64,000 nt of DNA from Pseudomonas sp. Irchel s3f7 (GTDB lineage Bacteria > Pseudomonadota > Gammaproteobacteria > Pseudomonadales > Pseudomonadaceae): positions 1 to 64,000 of the forward strand of contig NZ_FYDO01000027.1 of assembly GCF_900187615.1 (NCBI RefSeq). Direction: 5' to 3'. The position numbers were made by a program, and so were the translations under genes. The notes under the pieces were generated by a model. The model searched no databases. It was not told the origin of the DNA and saw only the letters and a list, made by a program, of their open reading frames with translations. Positions 53,157 to 61,578 of this stretch are shown in pieces (positions within the stretch are counted from its first letter, which is position 1; each line of letters opens with the position of its first letter).

Positions 53157-53178
53157 TACGTATCAGTTTCCATGCCAA
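53157..53178 (-). promoter_or_regulatory. Weak sigma-54-like promoter for hmp
   Basis: On the minus strand TTGGCATGGAAACTGATACG has a good -24 TGGCA element but GA instead of the invariant GC at -12. It lies between the activator-like sites and the hmp start, so position is right and match is imperfect. Confidence 0.3.
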
Positions 53179-53218
53179 CTATTAAATCGTTATAAATCAA
53201 CAGCTTGATAACTCTATA

Positions 53219-53255
53219 GTCATTTAGACACGACGTGCTTTATAGTCATACCGAC
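53219..53255. promoter_or_regulatory. Two NorR-type GT-N7-AC sites
   Basis: GTCATTTAGAC (53219-53229) and GTCATACCGAC (53245-53255) both fit the GT-(N7)-AC inverted pattern of NorR binding sites. They are 26 bp apart and about 100-130 bp upstream of hmp, an enhancer-like position for a sigma-54 activator. Confidence 0.5.
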
Positions 53256-53269
53256 TACATGGAGTCACT

Positions 53270-54820
53270 ATGACTGCAAAATCCCTGCTGACCGCACTCT
53301 TGCCACTGGTCTCTGACCTGTCCCGCGAACTCCCCGAAGGCGAGCGCTATCGACGCCTGCTCGAAGCGATGCGCGCCCTGCTCCCGTGCGACGCGGCCGC
53401 GCTGCTGCGCCTCGATGGCGAATGGCTGGTGCCGCTGGCCGTTGACGGTTTGAGCACCGACACACTGGGCCGACGCTTCAAAGTCAGCGAGCACCCGCGT
53501 TTCGAAGCGCTGCTTGCCAGCCCGGGACCGACCCGTTTCGCCGCCGACAGCGATCTGCCCGACCCGTATGACGGTTTGGTCGATGGCCTGGATGATCATC
53601 TGGAAGTCCACGACTGCATGGGTTGCCCGCTGTTTATCGATGAGCGTCCGTGGGGTTTGCTGACACTGGACGCCCTCGACCCCGAGCGTTTTGAACCGAT
53701 CGAACTGGATGCCCTGCAAGCCTTCGCCAGCCTAGCCGCCGCGACCGTCAACGCCGCAGAACGCATCGAGCGATTGAACAATCGGGTGGAGGACGAGCAC
53801 CAGCGCGCCGAGGTCTATCGCCAGGCCAGCGGTCAGCAGACTCGCGAGATGATCGGCCAGAGCAAGGCGCACAAGCGGCTGGTGGAGGAAATCAATCTGG
53901 TCGGCGGCAGCGATCTCACCGTGCTGATTACCGGCGAAACCGGGGTCGGCAAAGAGCTGGTGGCCCAGGCCATTCACGCCGCCTCGCCCCGCGCCGACAA
54001 GCCGATCATCAGCCTCAACTGCGCCGCACTGCCGGACACCTTGGTGGAGAGCGAGTTGTTCGGCCATGTTCGCGGCGCCTTCACCGGGGCGATGAATGAC
54101 CGTCGCGGCAAATTCGAACTGGCCAATGGCGGCACGCTGTTTCTCGATGAGGTCGGCGAGTTGTCGCTGACGGTCCAGGCCAAATTGCTGCGCGTGCTGC
54201 AAAGCGGTCAATTGCAGCGACTGGGCTCGGACAAGGAACATCAGGTCGACGTGCGCCTGATCGCGGCCACCAACCGCGACCTGGCCGAAGAAGTGCGCAG
54301 CGGCCGCTACCGTGCCGACTTTTATCATCGCCTCAGCGTTTATCCACTGCTGGTCCCGGCCCTGCGTGATCGCAGCCGTGATGTGCTGTTGCTCAGCGGC
54401 TACTTCCTGGAGCAGAACCGCTCGCGCATGGGCCTCAACAGCCTGCGCCTGAACGCCGATGCGCAGGCGGCACTGCTGGCCTATGACTGGCCCGGCAACG
54501 TGCGCGAACTGGAGCACCTGATCGGCCGCAGCGCCTTGAAAGCCTTGGGCAGCTGCAAGGAGCGACCGAAAATCCTCAGCCTGAGTGCGGCCGATCTGGA
54601 CTTGCCCAACGCCAGCGCCGAAACCGCCGAAGTACAACCCGCCGCTGCCATGATGGATGCCGTAACGGGCGATTTGCGCGAGGCCACCGAGCGTTACCAA
54701 CGCCAACTGATCGGCGCCTGCCTGGAGCGGCATCACCACAACTGGGCCAGTGCGGCCCGTGAGCTAGGCTTGGATCGGGCGAACCTGGGGCGGATGGCCA
54801 AGCGGTTGGGGATGAAGTAA
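53270..54820 (+). CDS. norR: NO-responsive sigma-54 activator NorR/FhpR
   Basis: A 516-residue bacterial enhancer-binding protein: N-terminal GAF domain (~1-170, binds Fe-nitrosyl in the family), AAA+ domain with Walker A ITGETGVGKELVAQ, the sigma-54-contact loop GAFTGAM, Walker B GGTLFLDEVGEL, arginine-finger region, and a C-terminal Fis-type HTH (NWASAARELGLDRANLGRMA). It activates the divergent hmp gene in response to NO by family precedent; in Pseudomonas the same protein is called FhpR. Confidence 0.94.
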   Translation: MTAKSLLTALLPLVSDLSRELPEGERYRRLLEAMRALLPCDAAALLRLDGEWLVPLAVDGLSTDTLGRRFKVSEHPRFEALLASPGPTRFAADSDLPDPYDGLVDGLDDHLEVHDCMGCPLFIDERPWGLLTLDALDPERFEPIELDALQAFASLAAATVNAAERIERLNNRVEDEHQRAEVYRQASGQQTREMIGQSKAHKRLVEEINLVGGSDLTVLITGETGVGKELVAQAIHAASPRADKPIISLNCAALPDTLVESELFGHVRGAFTGAMNDRRGKFELANGGTLFLDEVGELSLTVQAKLLRVLQSGQLQRLGSDKEHQVDVRLIAATNRDLAEEVRSGRYRADFYHRLSVYPLLVPALRDRSRDVLLLSGYFLEQNRSRMGLNSLRLNADAQAALLAYDWPGNVRELEHLIGRSALKALGSCKERPKILSLSAADLDLPNASAETAEVQPAAAMMDAVTGDLREATERYQRQLIGACLERHHHNWASAARELGLDRANLGRMAKRLGMK

Positions 54821-54848
54821 ATGAGTGTATCTGGCGATAGCCACTTCT

Positions 54849-54971
54849 GTGGTGAGGGAGCTTGCTCCCGCTCGGCTGCGCAGCAGTCGTATTTGTTGCC
54901 GCCGAGCTCTGCCTGATGGAATGCAGGGGGGAGTGCTTCGCCCTCCAGCGGGAGCAAGCTCCCTCGCCACA
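54849..54971. repeat. REP-like inverted pair
   Basis: GTGGTGAGGGAGCTTGCTCCCGCT (from 54849) and AGCGGGAGCAAGCTCCCTCGCCAC (to 54970), nearly perfect inverses around an ~80-nt centre. It belongs to the same subtype as 31223-31335. Confidence 0.8.
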
Positions 54972-55099
54972 AAGTTTCACCGTTTGGTCCGAGATGAGGC
55001 ACTCCCCCTAAAGCCTGCCCCAAACAAGTCGATAACCCGGCATCAATAGCTGTCGTCGATCCCGCGACAGCCCATCACCTTTTTCCCGAGAAGGTTCTT

Positions 55100-56002
55100 A
55101 TGTCCACCACCAAAGCCCGCGCAGATTCACTTTCGCTTCTGCTGTTTACCTTGCGCAGCGGCAAGTTGATGGCGATCAACCTGCTCAAAGTCAGCGAAAT
55201 CATTCCCTGCCCGCCGCTGACCAAGCTGCCGGAGTCCCATCCCCACGTCAAAGGCATCGCCACGCTGCGCGGTGCGTCGCTGTCGGTGATCGACCTCAGC
55301 CGTGCCATCGGCGAGCGGCCGCTGGAAGACCCGAACGGCGGCTGCCTGATCGTCACCGACGTCAGCCGCTCCAAGCAGGGCCTGCACGTGCAAGCCGTGA
55401 GCAAGATCGTTCATTGCCTGACCACCGACATCCGCCCACCGCCCTTCGGTTCGGGCGGCGGGCGGGCGTACATCACTGGCGTCACCTCGGTCGATGGCAC
55501 GCTGGTGCAGGTGCTGGACATCGAAAAAGTCATCCACGGCATCGCCCCAGTGCAAATCGAAGCAGCCCCGACCGAACTGAGCATGGAAGACGCCGAAATC
55601 CTGGGCAGCGCGCGAATTCTGGTGGTCGATGACAGCCAGGTCGCCCTGCAACAATCGGTGCACACCCTGCGCAACCTCGGTCTGCAATGCCACACTGCCC
55701 GCAGCGCCAAGGAAGCCATCGACTGCTTGTTGGACCTGCAAGGCACTGCCCAGCAGATCAACCTGATCGTCTCGGACATCGAAATGTCGGAGATGGACGG
55801 CTACGCGTTCACCCGCACCCTGCGCGAAACCCCGGATTTCGCCCACCTTTATGTACTGTTGCACACCTCGCTGGACAGCGCGATGAATGCCGAGAAAGCT
55901 CGAGTGGCGGGAGCAAACGCGGTGCTGACCAAGTTTTCATCACCAGAACTGACCCAGTGCCTGATCACCGCGGCCAAGGCTGTCGCCGAGCAGGGTTATT
56001 GA
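55100..56002 (+). CDS. cheV: Chemotaxis protein CheV
   Basis: A 300-residue CheW-receiver fusion. The N-terminal CheW domain (SLLLFTLRSGKLMAINLLKVSEII, HVKGIATLRGASLSVIDLSRAIG) couples to chemoreceptors, and the C-terminal receiver starts ARILVVDDSQVALQQSV with the phospho-Asp in INLIVSDIEMSEMDGYAF and the Lys in AVLTKFSSPE. CheV acts as an alternative adaptor in the chemosensory array. It is followed after 3 nt by a GNAT gene. Confidence 0.95.
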   Translation: MSTTKARADSLSLLLFTLRSGKLMAINLLKVSEIIPCPPLTKLPESHPHVKGIATLRGASLSVIDLSRAIGERPLEDPNGGCLIVTDVSRSKQGLHVQAVSKIVHCLTTDIRPPPFGSGGGRAYITGVTSVDGTLVQVLDIEKVIHGIAPVQIEAAPTELSMEDAEILGSARILVVDDSQVALQQSVHTLRNLGLQCHTARSAKEAIDCLLDLQGTAQQINLIVSDIEMSEMDGYAFTRTLRETPDFAHLYVLLHTSLDSAMNAEKARVAGANAVLTKFSSPELTQCLITAAKAVAEQGY

Positions 56003-56005
56003 GTC

Positions 56006-56488
56006 TTGACTGAAGATTTTTGTTGGTTAATGCGGCGCGACCTCACTGAAGCCGTGCCGGCCATCAATTGGCCTGCGGATCTGCAATTGACTGAATACCG
56101 CCCCGAACTCGCCGACGCCGTGCACCGTTTGATGGAACTCGGTTATCTCGATGGCGGCGGTCGCGTGGCGACATTGGACATGTGGCAACGGCAATTCGAA
56201 ACCGACCCGGAATATGACCCGGCGCTGTGTTTCATCGCCCTGGACAACGAAGGTGTCGTGGGCGTGTGCCACTGCTGGACCAGCGCCTACATCAAGAATC
56301 TGGTGGTGCATCCACGGTTCCAGGGGCGGGGACTGGGGCGAGCGCTGCTGTTGCAGGCCTTCAAGGTGTTCCAGCAGCGGCGCGAGGGTTTTGTCGACCT
56401 GAAGGTGAGGGAAGACAACCTTCAGGCGCGGCGATTGTATGAAAGCGTTGGCATGCGTGCGATCCGCCGGGAGCCGATTCCACTCTGA
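56006..56488 (+). CDS. GNAT-family N-acetyltransferase
   Basis: A 152-160-residue GCN5-related acetyltransferase. The acetyl-CoA motif is IKNLVVHPRFQGRGLGRALLLQAF (Q/RxxGxG/A), and the C-terminal beta-strand region is VDLKVREDNLQARRLYESVGM. The start is either TTG 56006 or ATG 56030; neither has a strong ribosome site. It follows cheV by 3 nt and is probably co-transcribed. Substrate unknown. Confidence 0.88.
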   Translation: MTEDFCWLMRRDLTEAVPAINWPADLQLTEYRPELADAVHRLMELGYLDGGGRVATLDMWQRQFETDPEYDPALCFIALDNEGVVGVCHCWTSAYIKNLVVHPRFQGRGLGRALLLQAFKVFQQRREGFVDLKVREDNLQARRLYESVGMRAIRREPIPL

Positions 56489-56518
56489 TTCCGCTGAATC
56501 GCCGTCTCATGACCTCGG

Positions 56519-56689
56519 ATGCGCATTTATCCGATGGAAATCAACTCGCACATTCCCCTGAACACCGCCGTGAAGGAGTGTCCGCCAGAATCCGGGGAAA
56601 AAGAGCCCGAGTTTATTGTCGACGACCTGGCTGGGCAAACGTTGCCTGAGTGGGGCAGCGAATGGCTGTTCCATGTGTCGAAGGCCTAG
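56519..56689 (+). CDS. Small hypothetical protein (56 aa)
   Basis: ATG 56519 opens MRIYPMEINSHIPLNTAVKE ... IVDDLAGQTLPEWGSEWLFH and ends VSKA. It is acidic, soluble and codon use is normal for this genome. A good ribosome site is not seen; an internal ATG at 56534 is the alternative. Its last 4 nt overlap the end of the convergent 85-residue gene. No family recognised; modest confidence that it is real. Confidence 0.4.
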   Translation: MRIYPMEINSHIPLNTAVKECPPESGEKEPEFIVDDLAGQTLPEWGSEWLFHVSKA

Positions 56690-56943
56690 CGCTTACCCAT
56701 CGACCGACGAGTCCCCGGCGGTGCCATTCCCGGGGTTTTGGTGTGGCCGTTCTTGGCGCCGTTTTTGTACCACGGCTGGTTGGAACCCTTGGCGGACGCC
56801 AGCTCACCCGGTTTGAACGGGAACTTGAACGCGGGGATCTCGGCTTGGGTTTCGCTGTCGGCGCTGGAGTCGACGCTGTCTGGCAGCTCTGCCTGTTCGT
56901 CGCTCAAAGCGTCGGCGACCGGCGGTTGTTTCGGGGAAGTCAT
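56686..56943 (-). CDS. Small hypothetical protein (85 aa)
   Basis: ATG 56943 opens MTSPKQPPVADALSDEQAEL, an acidic, low-complexity N-terminal half, followed by a basic C-terminus with FKFPFKPGELASAKGSNQPW and GAKNGHTKTPGMAPPGTRRS. Such Lys/Gly-rich tails occur in small conserved Pseudomonas proteins of unknown role. It has no signal or TM segment. The stop overlaps that of the opposite-strand small gene. Confidence 0.65.
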   Translation of the reverse strand: MTSPKQPPVADALSDEQAELPDSVDSSADSETQAEIPAFKFPFKPGELASAKGSNQPWYKNGAKNGHTKTPGMAPPGTRRSMGKR

Positions 56944-57022
56944 GAAAGCTCCGGGTGATGCATAAAGTGTCGGGCCCGGTGAGCGAGCCGCGAAAGGCGC
57001 CAGTATAAACGGAACGGCAGCG

Positions 57023-57109
57023 ACAAGCTTCAAGCGGCAGGCTTCAAGTTAAAAGCAATGGGAGCGGCTTTTTGACTTGCAGCCTGCCGCTTGAAACTTG
57101 TAGCTTGCT
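57023..57109. repeat. Long inverted repeat, AGCTTCAAGC type
   Basis: ACAAGCTTCAAGCGGCAGGC (57023-57042) with GCCTGCCGCTTGAAACTTGT (57082-57101), near-perfect inverse; both arms also contain CAAGT/ACTTG steps. A separate repeat class from the REP doublets, of the CTTCAAGC/GCTTGAAG kind common in Pseudomonas. It lies 36 bp before the 2-hydroxyacid dehydrogenase gene. Confidence 0.75.
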
Positions 57110-57144
57110 AAGCATTCTTCACCGCCCCGACGAGCCTGCCTCCC

Positions 57145-58119
57145 ATGAAAAAGACTGTCCTTGCGTTCAGCCGCGTCACTCCTGCAATGGTTGAACGTCT
57201 GCAACAAGACTTCGACGTCATCGTGCCGAATCCGAAAAACGGTGACATCAATGCCCAGTTCAACGAAGCACTGCCCCATACCCACGGCTTGATCGGTGTG
57301 GGTCGCAAGCTCGGCCGTGCGCAACTGGAAAACGCCACCAAACTGGAAGTCGTCTCCAGCGTTTCGGTGGGCTACGACAACTATGACCTGGCCTACTTCA
57401 ACGAACGCGGGATCATGTTGACCAACACGCCGGACGTGCTCACCGAAAGTACCGCCGACCTGGCGTTTGCCCTGTTGATGAGCAGCGCCCGCCGCGTTGC
57501 CGAGCTCGACGCCTGGACCAAGGCCGGGCAATGGCAGGCCACTGTCGGTGCGCCGCTGTTCGGTTGCGATGTGCACGGCAAGACCCTGGGCATCGTCGGC
57601 ATGGGCAATATCGGAGCGGCCATCGCCCGACGCGGTCGACTGGGGTTCAACATGCCAGTCATCTACAGTGGCAACAGCCGCAAAACCGAGCTGGAACAGG
57701 AGCTCGGTGCACAGTACCGCAGCCTCGATCAATTGCTGGCCGAAGCTGATTTCGTCTGCCTGGTGGTGCCGCTCAGCGAAAAAACCAGACACTTGATCAG
57801 CCACCGAGAACTGGCGCTGATGAAGCCCAGCGCCATTCTGGTGAACATCGCCCGTGGCCCGGTAGTCGATGAACCGGCACTGATCGAAGCGCTGCAAAAC
57901 AATCGGATTCGCGGTGCAGGGCTGGACGTCTACGAGAAGGAACCCCTGGCGGAGTCGCCGCTCTTCCAGTTGAAAAACGCCGTAACGTTGCCGCACATCG
58001 GTTCAGCCACCCATGAAACCCGCGACGCGATGGCCAATCGCGCCCTGGACAACTTGCGCAGTGCCTTGCTGGGCGAACGCCCTCAGGACCTGGTCAACCC
58101 GCAAGTCTGGAAAGGTTGA
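57145..58119 (+). CDS. 2-hydroxyacid dehydrogenase (2-ketogluconate/glyoxylate reductase type)
   Basis: A 324-residue D-isomer-specific NAD(P)-dependent 2-hydroxyacid dehydrogenase. The Rossmann motif is LGIVGMGNIGAAIARRG with an RK pair at SRKTE suggesting NADPH preference. Catalytic Arg (ARGPVVDE block), Glu (DVYEKEP) and His (PHIGSATHE) are in place. It is of the TkrA/GhrB size and type, reducing 2-keto-D-gluconate, hydroxypyruvate or glyoxylate. It stands alone, outside a gluconate cluster, so the physiological substrate is open. Confidence 0.92.
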   Translation: MKKTVLAFSRVTPAMVERLQQDFDVIVPNPKNGDINAQFNEALPHTHGLIGVGRKLGRAQLENATKLEVVSSVSVGYDNYDLAYFNERGIMLTNTPDVLTESTADLAFALLMSSARRVAELDAWTKAGQWQATVGAPLFGCDVHGKTLGIVGMGNIGAAIARRGRLGFNMPVIYSGNSRKTELEQELGAQYRSLDQLLAEADFVCLVVPLSEKTRHLISHRELALMKPSAILVNIARGPVVDEPALIEALQNNRIRGAGLDVYEKEPLAESPLFQLKNAVTLPHIGSATHETRDAMANRALDNLRSALLGERPQDLVNPQVWKG

Positions 58120-58128
58120 TGTAAAAAG

Positions 58129-58153
58129 GGGCAGGTGTTGATAACACCTGCCC
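58129..58153. terminator. Terminator-like hairpin
   Basis: GGGCAGGTGTT and AACACCTGCCC around a 3-nt loop, directly after the dehydrogenase stop. A TTTTT tract is present only on the minus-strand side, so as a plus-strand terminator it lacks a T-run. Confidence 0.5.
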
Positions 58154-58305
58154 AACTACAAACAGAATGATGCCACTTGAAAACAACGCCAAACAAACAA
58201 CCCATACACACTCTGAAATTCAGTCCGCCATCAAACAAACGCACCACGCGATAGACTCCATTTAACTTTCCGAACCTGACCGGAATTAAATGGAGAAACT
58301 AAAAG

Positions 58306-58815
58306 TTGAATCAACTCACCACCAACCAACTCATCAAAATCAGCAAAGTCGCCCTGATGCTTTTCTTCAGCCTATTTGGGCTGCTGATGATGCACAGCAA
58401 CTTCACCGACTATTCCACCAATTACGAATACCTCGGCCACATACTGAGCATGAACACCACTACCGATAACGAGAAATACAGCTACCGGGCCATTACCTCG
58501 CCGATGCTCCACCATCGAATTTATTGGTTGATCATCACATTGGAGGTCATTTACACCACACTCTGCATCATCGGAACTTTTAATCTCTACAGAAACATAA
58601 ACACCAGCGACGAGGCATTTCACGAATCAAAAAAGCCCGCCATTATTGGATTACTGATTGCAATCTTTCTTTATTACATTTGCTTTCAAGTGATCGGCAT
58701 CGAATGGTTCAACATGGATGAATCAAAAGACTGGAACTATAAGGATTGGGCGCGAAACATTGTCGACTTCATATTACCGCTATTGTTCTTTACCGCTTGC
58801 AAGATCGAGCGCTGA
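58306..58815 (+). CDS. DUF2165-like small membrane protein
   Basis: A 169-residue, four-TM protein (TMs at about 12-32, 75-95, 110-130, 150-165) resembling DUF2165, with the early FGLLMMHSNFTDYSTNYEYLGHILSM and C-terminal WFNMDESKDWN. It begins at a TTG, 10 nt after GGAG; the nearest ATG is out of frame. Its base composition is clearly more AT-rich than its neighbours, and it has many Asn, Ile and Lys, suggesting recent acquisition. Function unknown. Confidence 0.75.
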   Translation: MNQLTTNQLIKISKVALMLFFSLFGLLMMHSNFTDYSTNYEYLGHILSMNTTTDNEKYSYRAITSPMLHHRIYWLIITLEVIYTTLCIIGTFNLYRNINTSDEAFHESKKPAIIGLLIAIFLYYICFQVIGIEWFNMDESKDWNYKDWARNIVDFILPLLFFTACKIER

Positions 58816-58841
58816 GTAGTGAGGCGCTCGATCTCGCAGCG

Positions 58842-59744
58842 TTAGGCCAGTTTGCCGCTTCCCTGCACCTGCGGTACTCGTACTTTACGAAACACCAGGA
58901 CGTTGCCCGCCATCACCAGTAACAGACCCACCAATGCCGGCGCAGTCCACTGATAGCCCTCGGCAAACGCTGACACGTTGAGCGCCACTACCGGGAACAG
59001 AACGGTGCAGTACGCGGCACGCTCCGGCCCCATGCGCCCAACCAGCGTCAGGTAGGCGGTGAACCCGATCACCGAGCCCGGAATCACCAGATACAACAAC
59101 GAACCGATGTAGCGTGCATTCCATTCCATGTCGAACGGAATGCCTTTGACCAGGCACCACACCGAGAGCATGGCTGCACCGTAAGCCATGCCCCAGGCGT
59201 TGGTGGTCAGCGGCTTGAGACCGGCCTTCTGCTGCAGGCTCGAGAGCATGTTGCCCGCCGAAAAACACAAGGTCCCGCACAACGCCAGCCCCAGGCCGAG
59301 CAAGGTTTCCGGGCTGGCAGTGTGCCCCGCGAGTTCAGGCCAGAACAACAAACCAAGCCCGAACAGCCCCAGCGCACCGCCCATCAAGACGTTGCGTGCG
59401 ATTTTCTGGCCGAAGAACACCCGCGCGTTCAGCGCGTTCCACAACGTGGCGGTGGAAAACACCACCGCGACCAGACCGCTGGGGATCCATTGGCTGGCGG
59501 TAAGAAAGCACATGAAATTGATGCAAAACAGGCACACACCTTGCGCCAGACAGATCAGATGCCCACGCCGGTTCATCACTTGCAGCCGTCGGCTCAACAG
59601 CAAGATCACGAACAACACCAGCGCAGCGAGGCCGAAGCGATAAACGATCGACACGGGAATCGCGACCACGCCCAGTTGCCATTTGAGGGCAATCCAGGTG
59701 GTGCCCCAGATCAGCACCGTCAGCAAATACAAAGACAGGTTCAT
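58842..59744 (-). CDS. EamA/DMT-family transporter
   Basis: A 300-residue ten-TM drug/metabolite transporter with two EamA repeats. TM1 is YLLTVLIWGTTWIALKWQL. ATG 59744 has GGAG at good spacing and starts the first TM; the frame continues upstream. It is divergent from an AraC regulator, its likely controller. Exported solute is not known; amino acids or purines are common for the family. Confidence 0.92.
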   Translation of the reverse strand: MNLSLYLLTVLIWGTTWIALKWQLGVVAIPVSIVYRFGLAALVLFVILLLSRRLQVMNRRGHLICLAQGVCLFCINFMCFLTASQWIPSGLVAVVFSTATLWNALNARVFFGQKIARNVLMGGALGLFGLGLLFWPELAGHTASPETLLGLGLALCGTLCFSAGNMLSSLQQKAGLKPLTTNAWGMAYGAAMLSVWCLVKGIPFDMEWNARYIGSLLYLVIPGSVIGFTAYLTLVGRMGPERAAYCTVLFPVVALNVSAFAEGYQWTAPALVGLLLVMAGNVLVFRKVRVPQVQGSGKLA

Positions 59745-59894
59745 GACAAAGCTCCTCGATAGGGAATCAGTGTCCTGCGCCTCGCCTCGGTGCACTTGCA
59801 TAAACTTGCGGTTTTGTCCGGCGCCGGGCTGGCAGGCGAACGGCTACGGAGTAGGATGCAAGGCGTTGGATGCAGGTGTTAGAGAGCAACGATC

Positions 59895-60770
59895 ATGGCT
59901 GCACTGGATACCCTACAAGTTTTTCAAGCCCTCAACCGCTCGCCCAATGCTCGCCTCGAGCACAGCGCCGAGCTCGGTGACGGCTTGTCCGCAGCCTTGT
60001 GGAGCAATCATCACGACGCCCAGGATTACGAAGCGCCCAGCCACCACACGTTGTCTTGCTACCTGGCCGGCGGCACCGGGACCTTTCGCCGCGACCAGCC
60101 CGGCAACATGGGTGGCCCGAACAAATTGTGCATCTTGCCGGCCGATCACCAGTCAGGCTGGGTAATCAACGGTGACATTCGCCTGGCACACCTGTATTTC
60201 AGTGCCGAACAATTTGCCTTGGGTTGCGTCACTCTGCTTGATCGCGAGCCCCGGGAATTGCAGCTGCGCGAGCAAACGTTTCTCGAAGACCCACAGCAAG
60301 CCCAGCGCTTTCGACAGCTGATCGCCCTCAACTGGGATGAGCCGGGTGAACGCGTGCTCACCAGCAGTCTGGCCCATGAAATGCTCAGCCATGCGCTGCT
60401 CAGTCAGGTCAACGTGCGTCAGGGTTTGCGCCTAAAGGGCGGGCTGGCCGCGCATCAACGTCGGCACTTGGTGGCGTTCATCGACAGCCACCTGGCCGAC
60501 GCCATCAGCCTGGGCCAACTGGCGGCGCTTTGCGCACTGTCCGAGTACCACTTTGCGCGGATGTTCCGCGAAAGCTTTGGCCTGCCACCCCACCAGTATG
60601 TGCTGGCGCGGCGTCTGAACCGGGCGCGGGAGCTGCTGCGTTCGACATCCCAGCCGTTGGGTGAGATTGCGCTGGCCTGTGGGTTTTCCAGCGCCAGCCA
60701 TTTCACCAACCGGTTTCGCCAGGCGCTCGGCGGGACACCCGGTGAATATCGGCAGGCGTTCTTGCGTTAG
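59895..60770 (+). CDS. AraC-family transcriptional regulator
   Basis: A 291-residue regulator with an N-terminal cupin-like segment and a C-terminal AraC HTH pair (LGQLAALCALSEYHFARMFRESFGLPPHQYV and LGEIALACGFSSASHFTNRFRQALG). It is divergent from the EamA exporter gene across 150 bp and probably regulates it. The small effector domain does not reveal its ligand. Confidence 0.92.
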   Translation: MAALDTLQVFQALNRSPNARLEHSAELGDGLSAALWSNHHDAQDYEAPSHHTLSCYLAGGTGTFRRDQPGNMGGPNKLCILPADHQSGWVINGDIRLAHLYFSAEQFALGCVTLLDREPRELQLREQTFLEDPQQAQRFRQLIALNWDEPGERVLTSSLAHEMLSHALLSQVNVRQGLRLKGGLAAHQRRHLVAFIDSHLADAISLGQLAALCALSEYHFARMFRESFGLPPHQYVLARRLNRARELLRSTSQPLGEIALACGFSSASHFTNRFRQALGGTPGEYRQAFLR

Positions 60771-60804
60771 CCCCCCGGTGCCCCCACCTCTGGACTGCTT
60801 TTCC

Positions 60805-60829
60805 TGTAGGAGCAAGCTTGCTCGCGATG
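60805..60829. repeat. Single REP unit
   Basis: TGTAGGAGCAAGCTTGCTCG followed by CGATGAACGATAACG, a solitary unit without an inverted partner, after the AraC gene. Confidence 0.65.
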
Positions 60830-60901
60830 AACGATAACGCGGTCTACGAGCACCTCCACAAGCGCAGCCACAAAAAACTCACTCACTACAGGGCACAAAC
60901 C

Positions 60902-60931
60902 AAAACGGGCCTGCATTCGCAGGCCCGTTTT
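60902..60931. terminator. Bidirectional terminator
   Basis: AAAACGGGCCTGC and GCAGGCCCGTTTT with a 4-nt loop, between the convergent AraC and HPF-like genes. Confidence 0.92.
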
Positions 60932-60959
60932 TAGTGGGAAGGTAAAAGTGAATCAGGTG

Positions 60960-61364
60960 TCAGCCGTTAAGCGCTGCCTGTTCGTTCTCAAGAAACTCTT
61001 CTTCCAGCAGCTCATCAGCGCGGCGCTCGAACGGTACGACAGCGGCGCGTGGCTTGCCGCGCAATTTGCCGAACAGGTGTTCCAGTGCATGCTCGAGCTT
61101 GTCGGCAGCCCCGTCTATCGCCAGTTCCAGGTTGGCGGCTTTATGGGTGACGGAAATTGGTTGATGGCCTTTTGGCCGCGCCTCCAGTTGGCAGCGTATA
61201 TCGTGGGGACCGGGCTTGTCGCCGTTCTCGTCCCGCAGGTGGACCTCGACACGTGTCAGGTCTTCTTCGTAGCGTTCGAGCGTGCTCTCAATGGTAGTAC
61301 GTACCCACTCCTCCAGTCGTTTACTGCCTTGAATATGGTTATCGCTATTGACTTGGATTTGCAT
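60960..61364 (-). CDS. HPF/RaiA-family ribosome-associated protein
   Basis: A 134-residue protein of the hibernation-promoting factor/YfiA family. It starts MQIQVNSDNHIQGSKRLEEW, continues VEVHLRDENGDKPGPHDIRCQLEARPKGHQPISV and ends in a charged tail (ERRADELLEEEFLENEQ). AAGGGAT precedes the ATG. It is longer and less basic than the rpoN-linked HPF of Pseudomonas, so it is probably a paralogue that may stabilise idle ribosomes under stress. Confidence 0.85.
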   Translation of the reverse strand: MQIQVNSDNHIQGSKRLEEWVRTTIESTLERYEEDLTRVEVHLRDENGDKPGPHDIRCQLEARPKGHQPISVTHKAANLELAIDGAADKLEHALEHLFGKLRGKPRAAVVPFERRADELLEEEFLENEQAALNG

Positions 61365-61503
61365 AGTTCATCCCTTATTTCAGCTAGCTCGCGAGAGGCC
61401 GGTCAGCTAAGCCCTTGGGCGTCATCACCGTGACCTCTTACTTACACAATCGGTCTGTACGCTGAACAATTCAACCCCTGATAAAAGATAAATATCTAAT
61501 CGC

Positions 61504-61525
61504 AAAAAAAGCCGGACAACCGGTA
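61504..61525 (-). terminator. Weak terminator after LysR gene
   Basis: On the minus strand CCGG-TTGT-CCGG is followed by C and seven T residues. The stem is only 4 bp, so the call is tentative, but it lies where the LysR transcript should end. Confidence 0.4.
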
Positions 61526-61578
61526 AAAGCGCTGGTAAGGTCGGGAGTTGGGTCGCCCTGCCCTCAGGTAATAATTGC

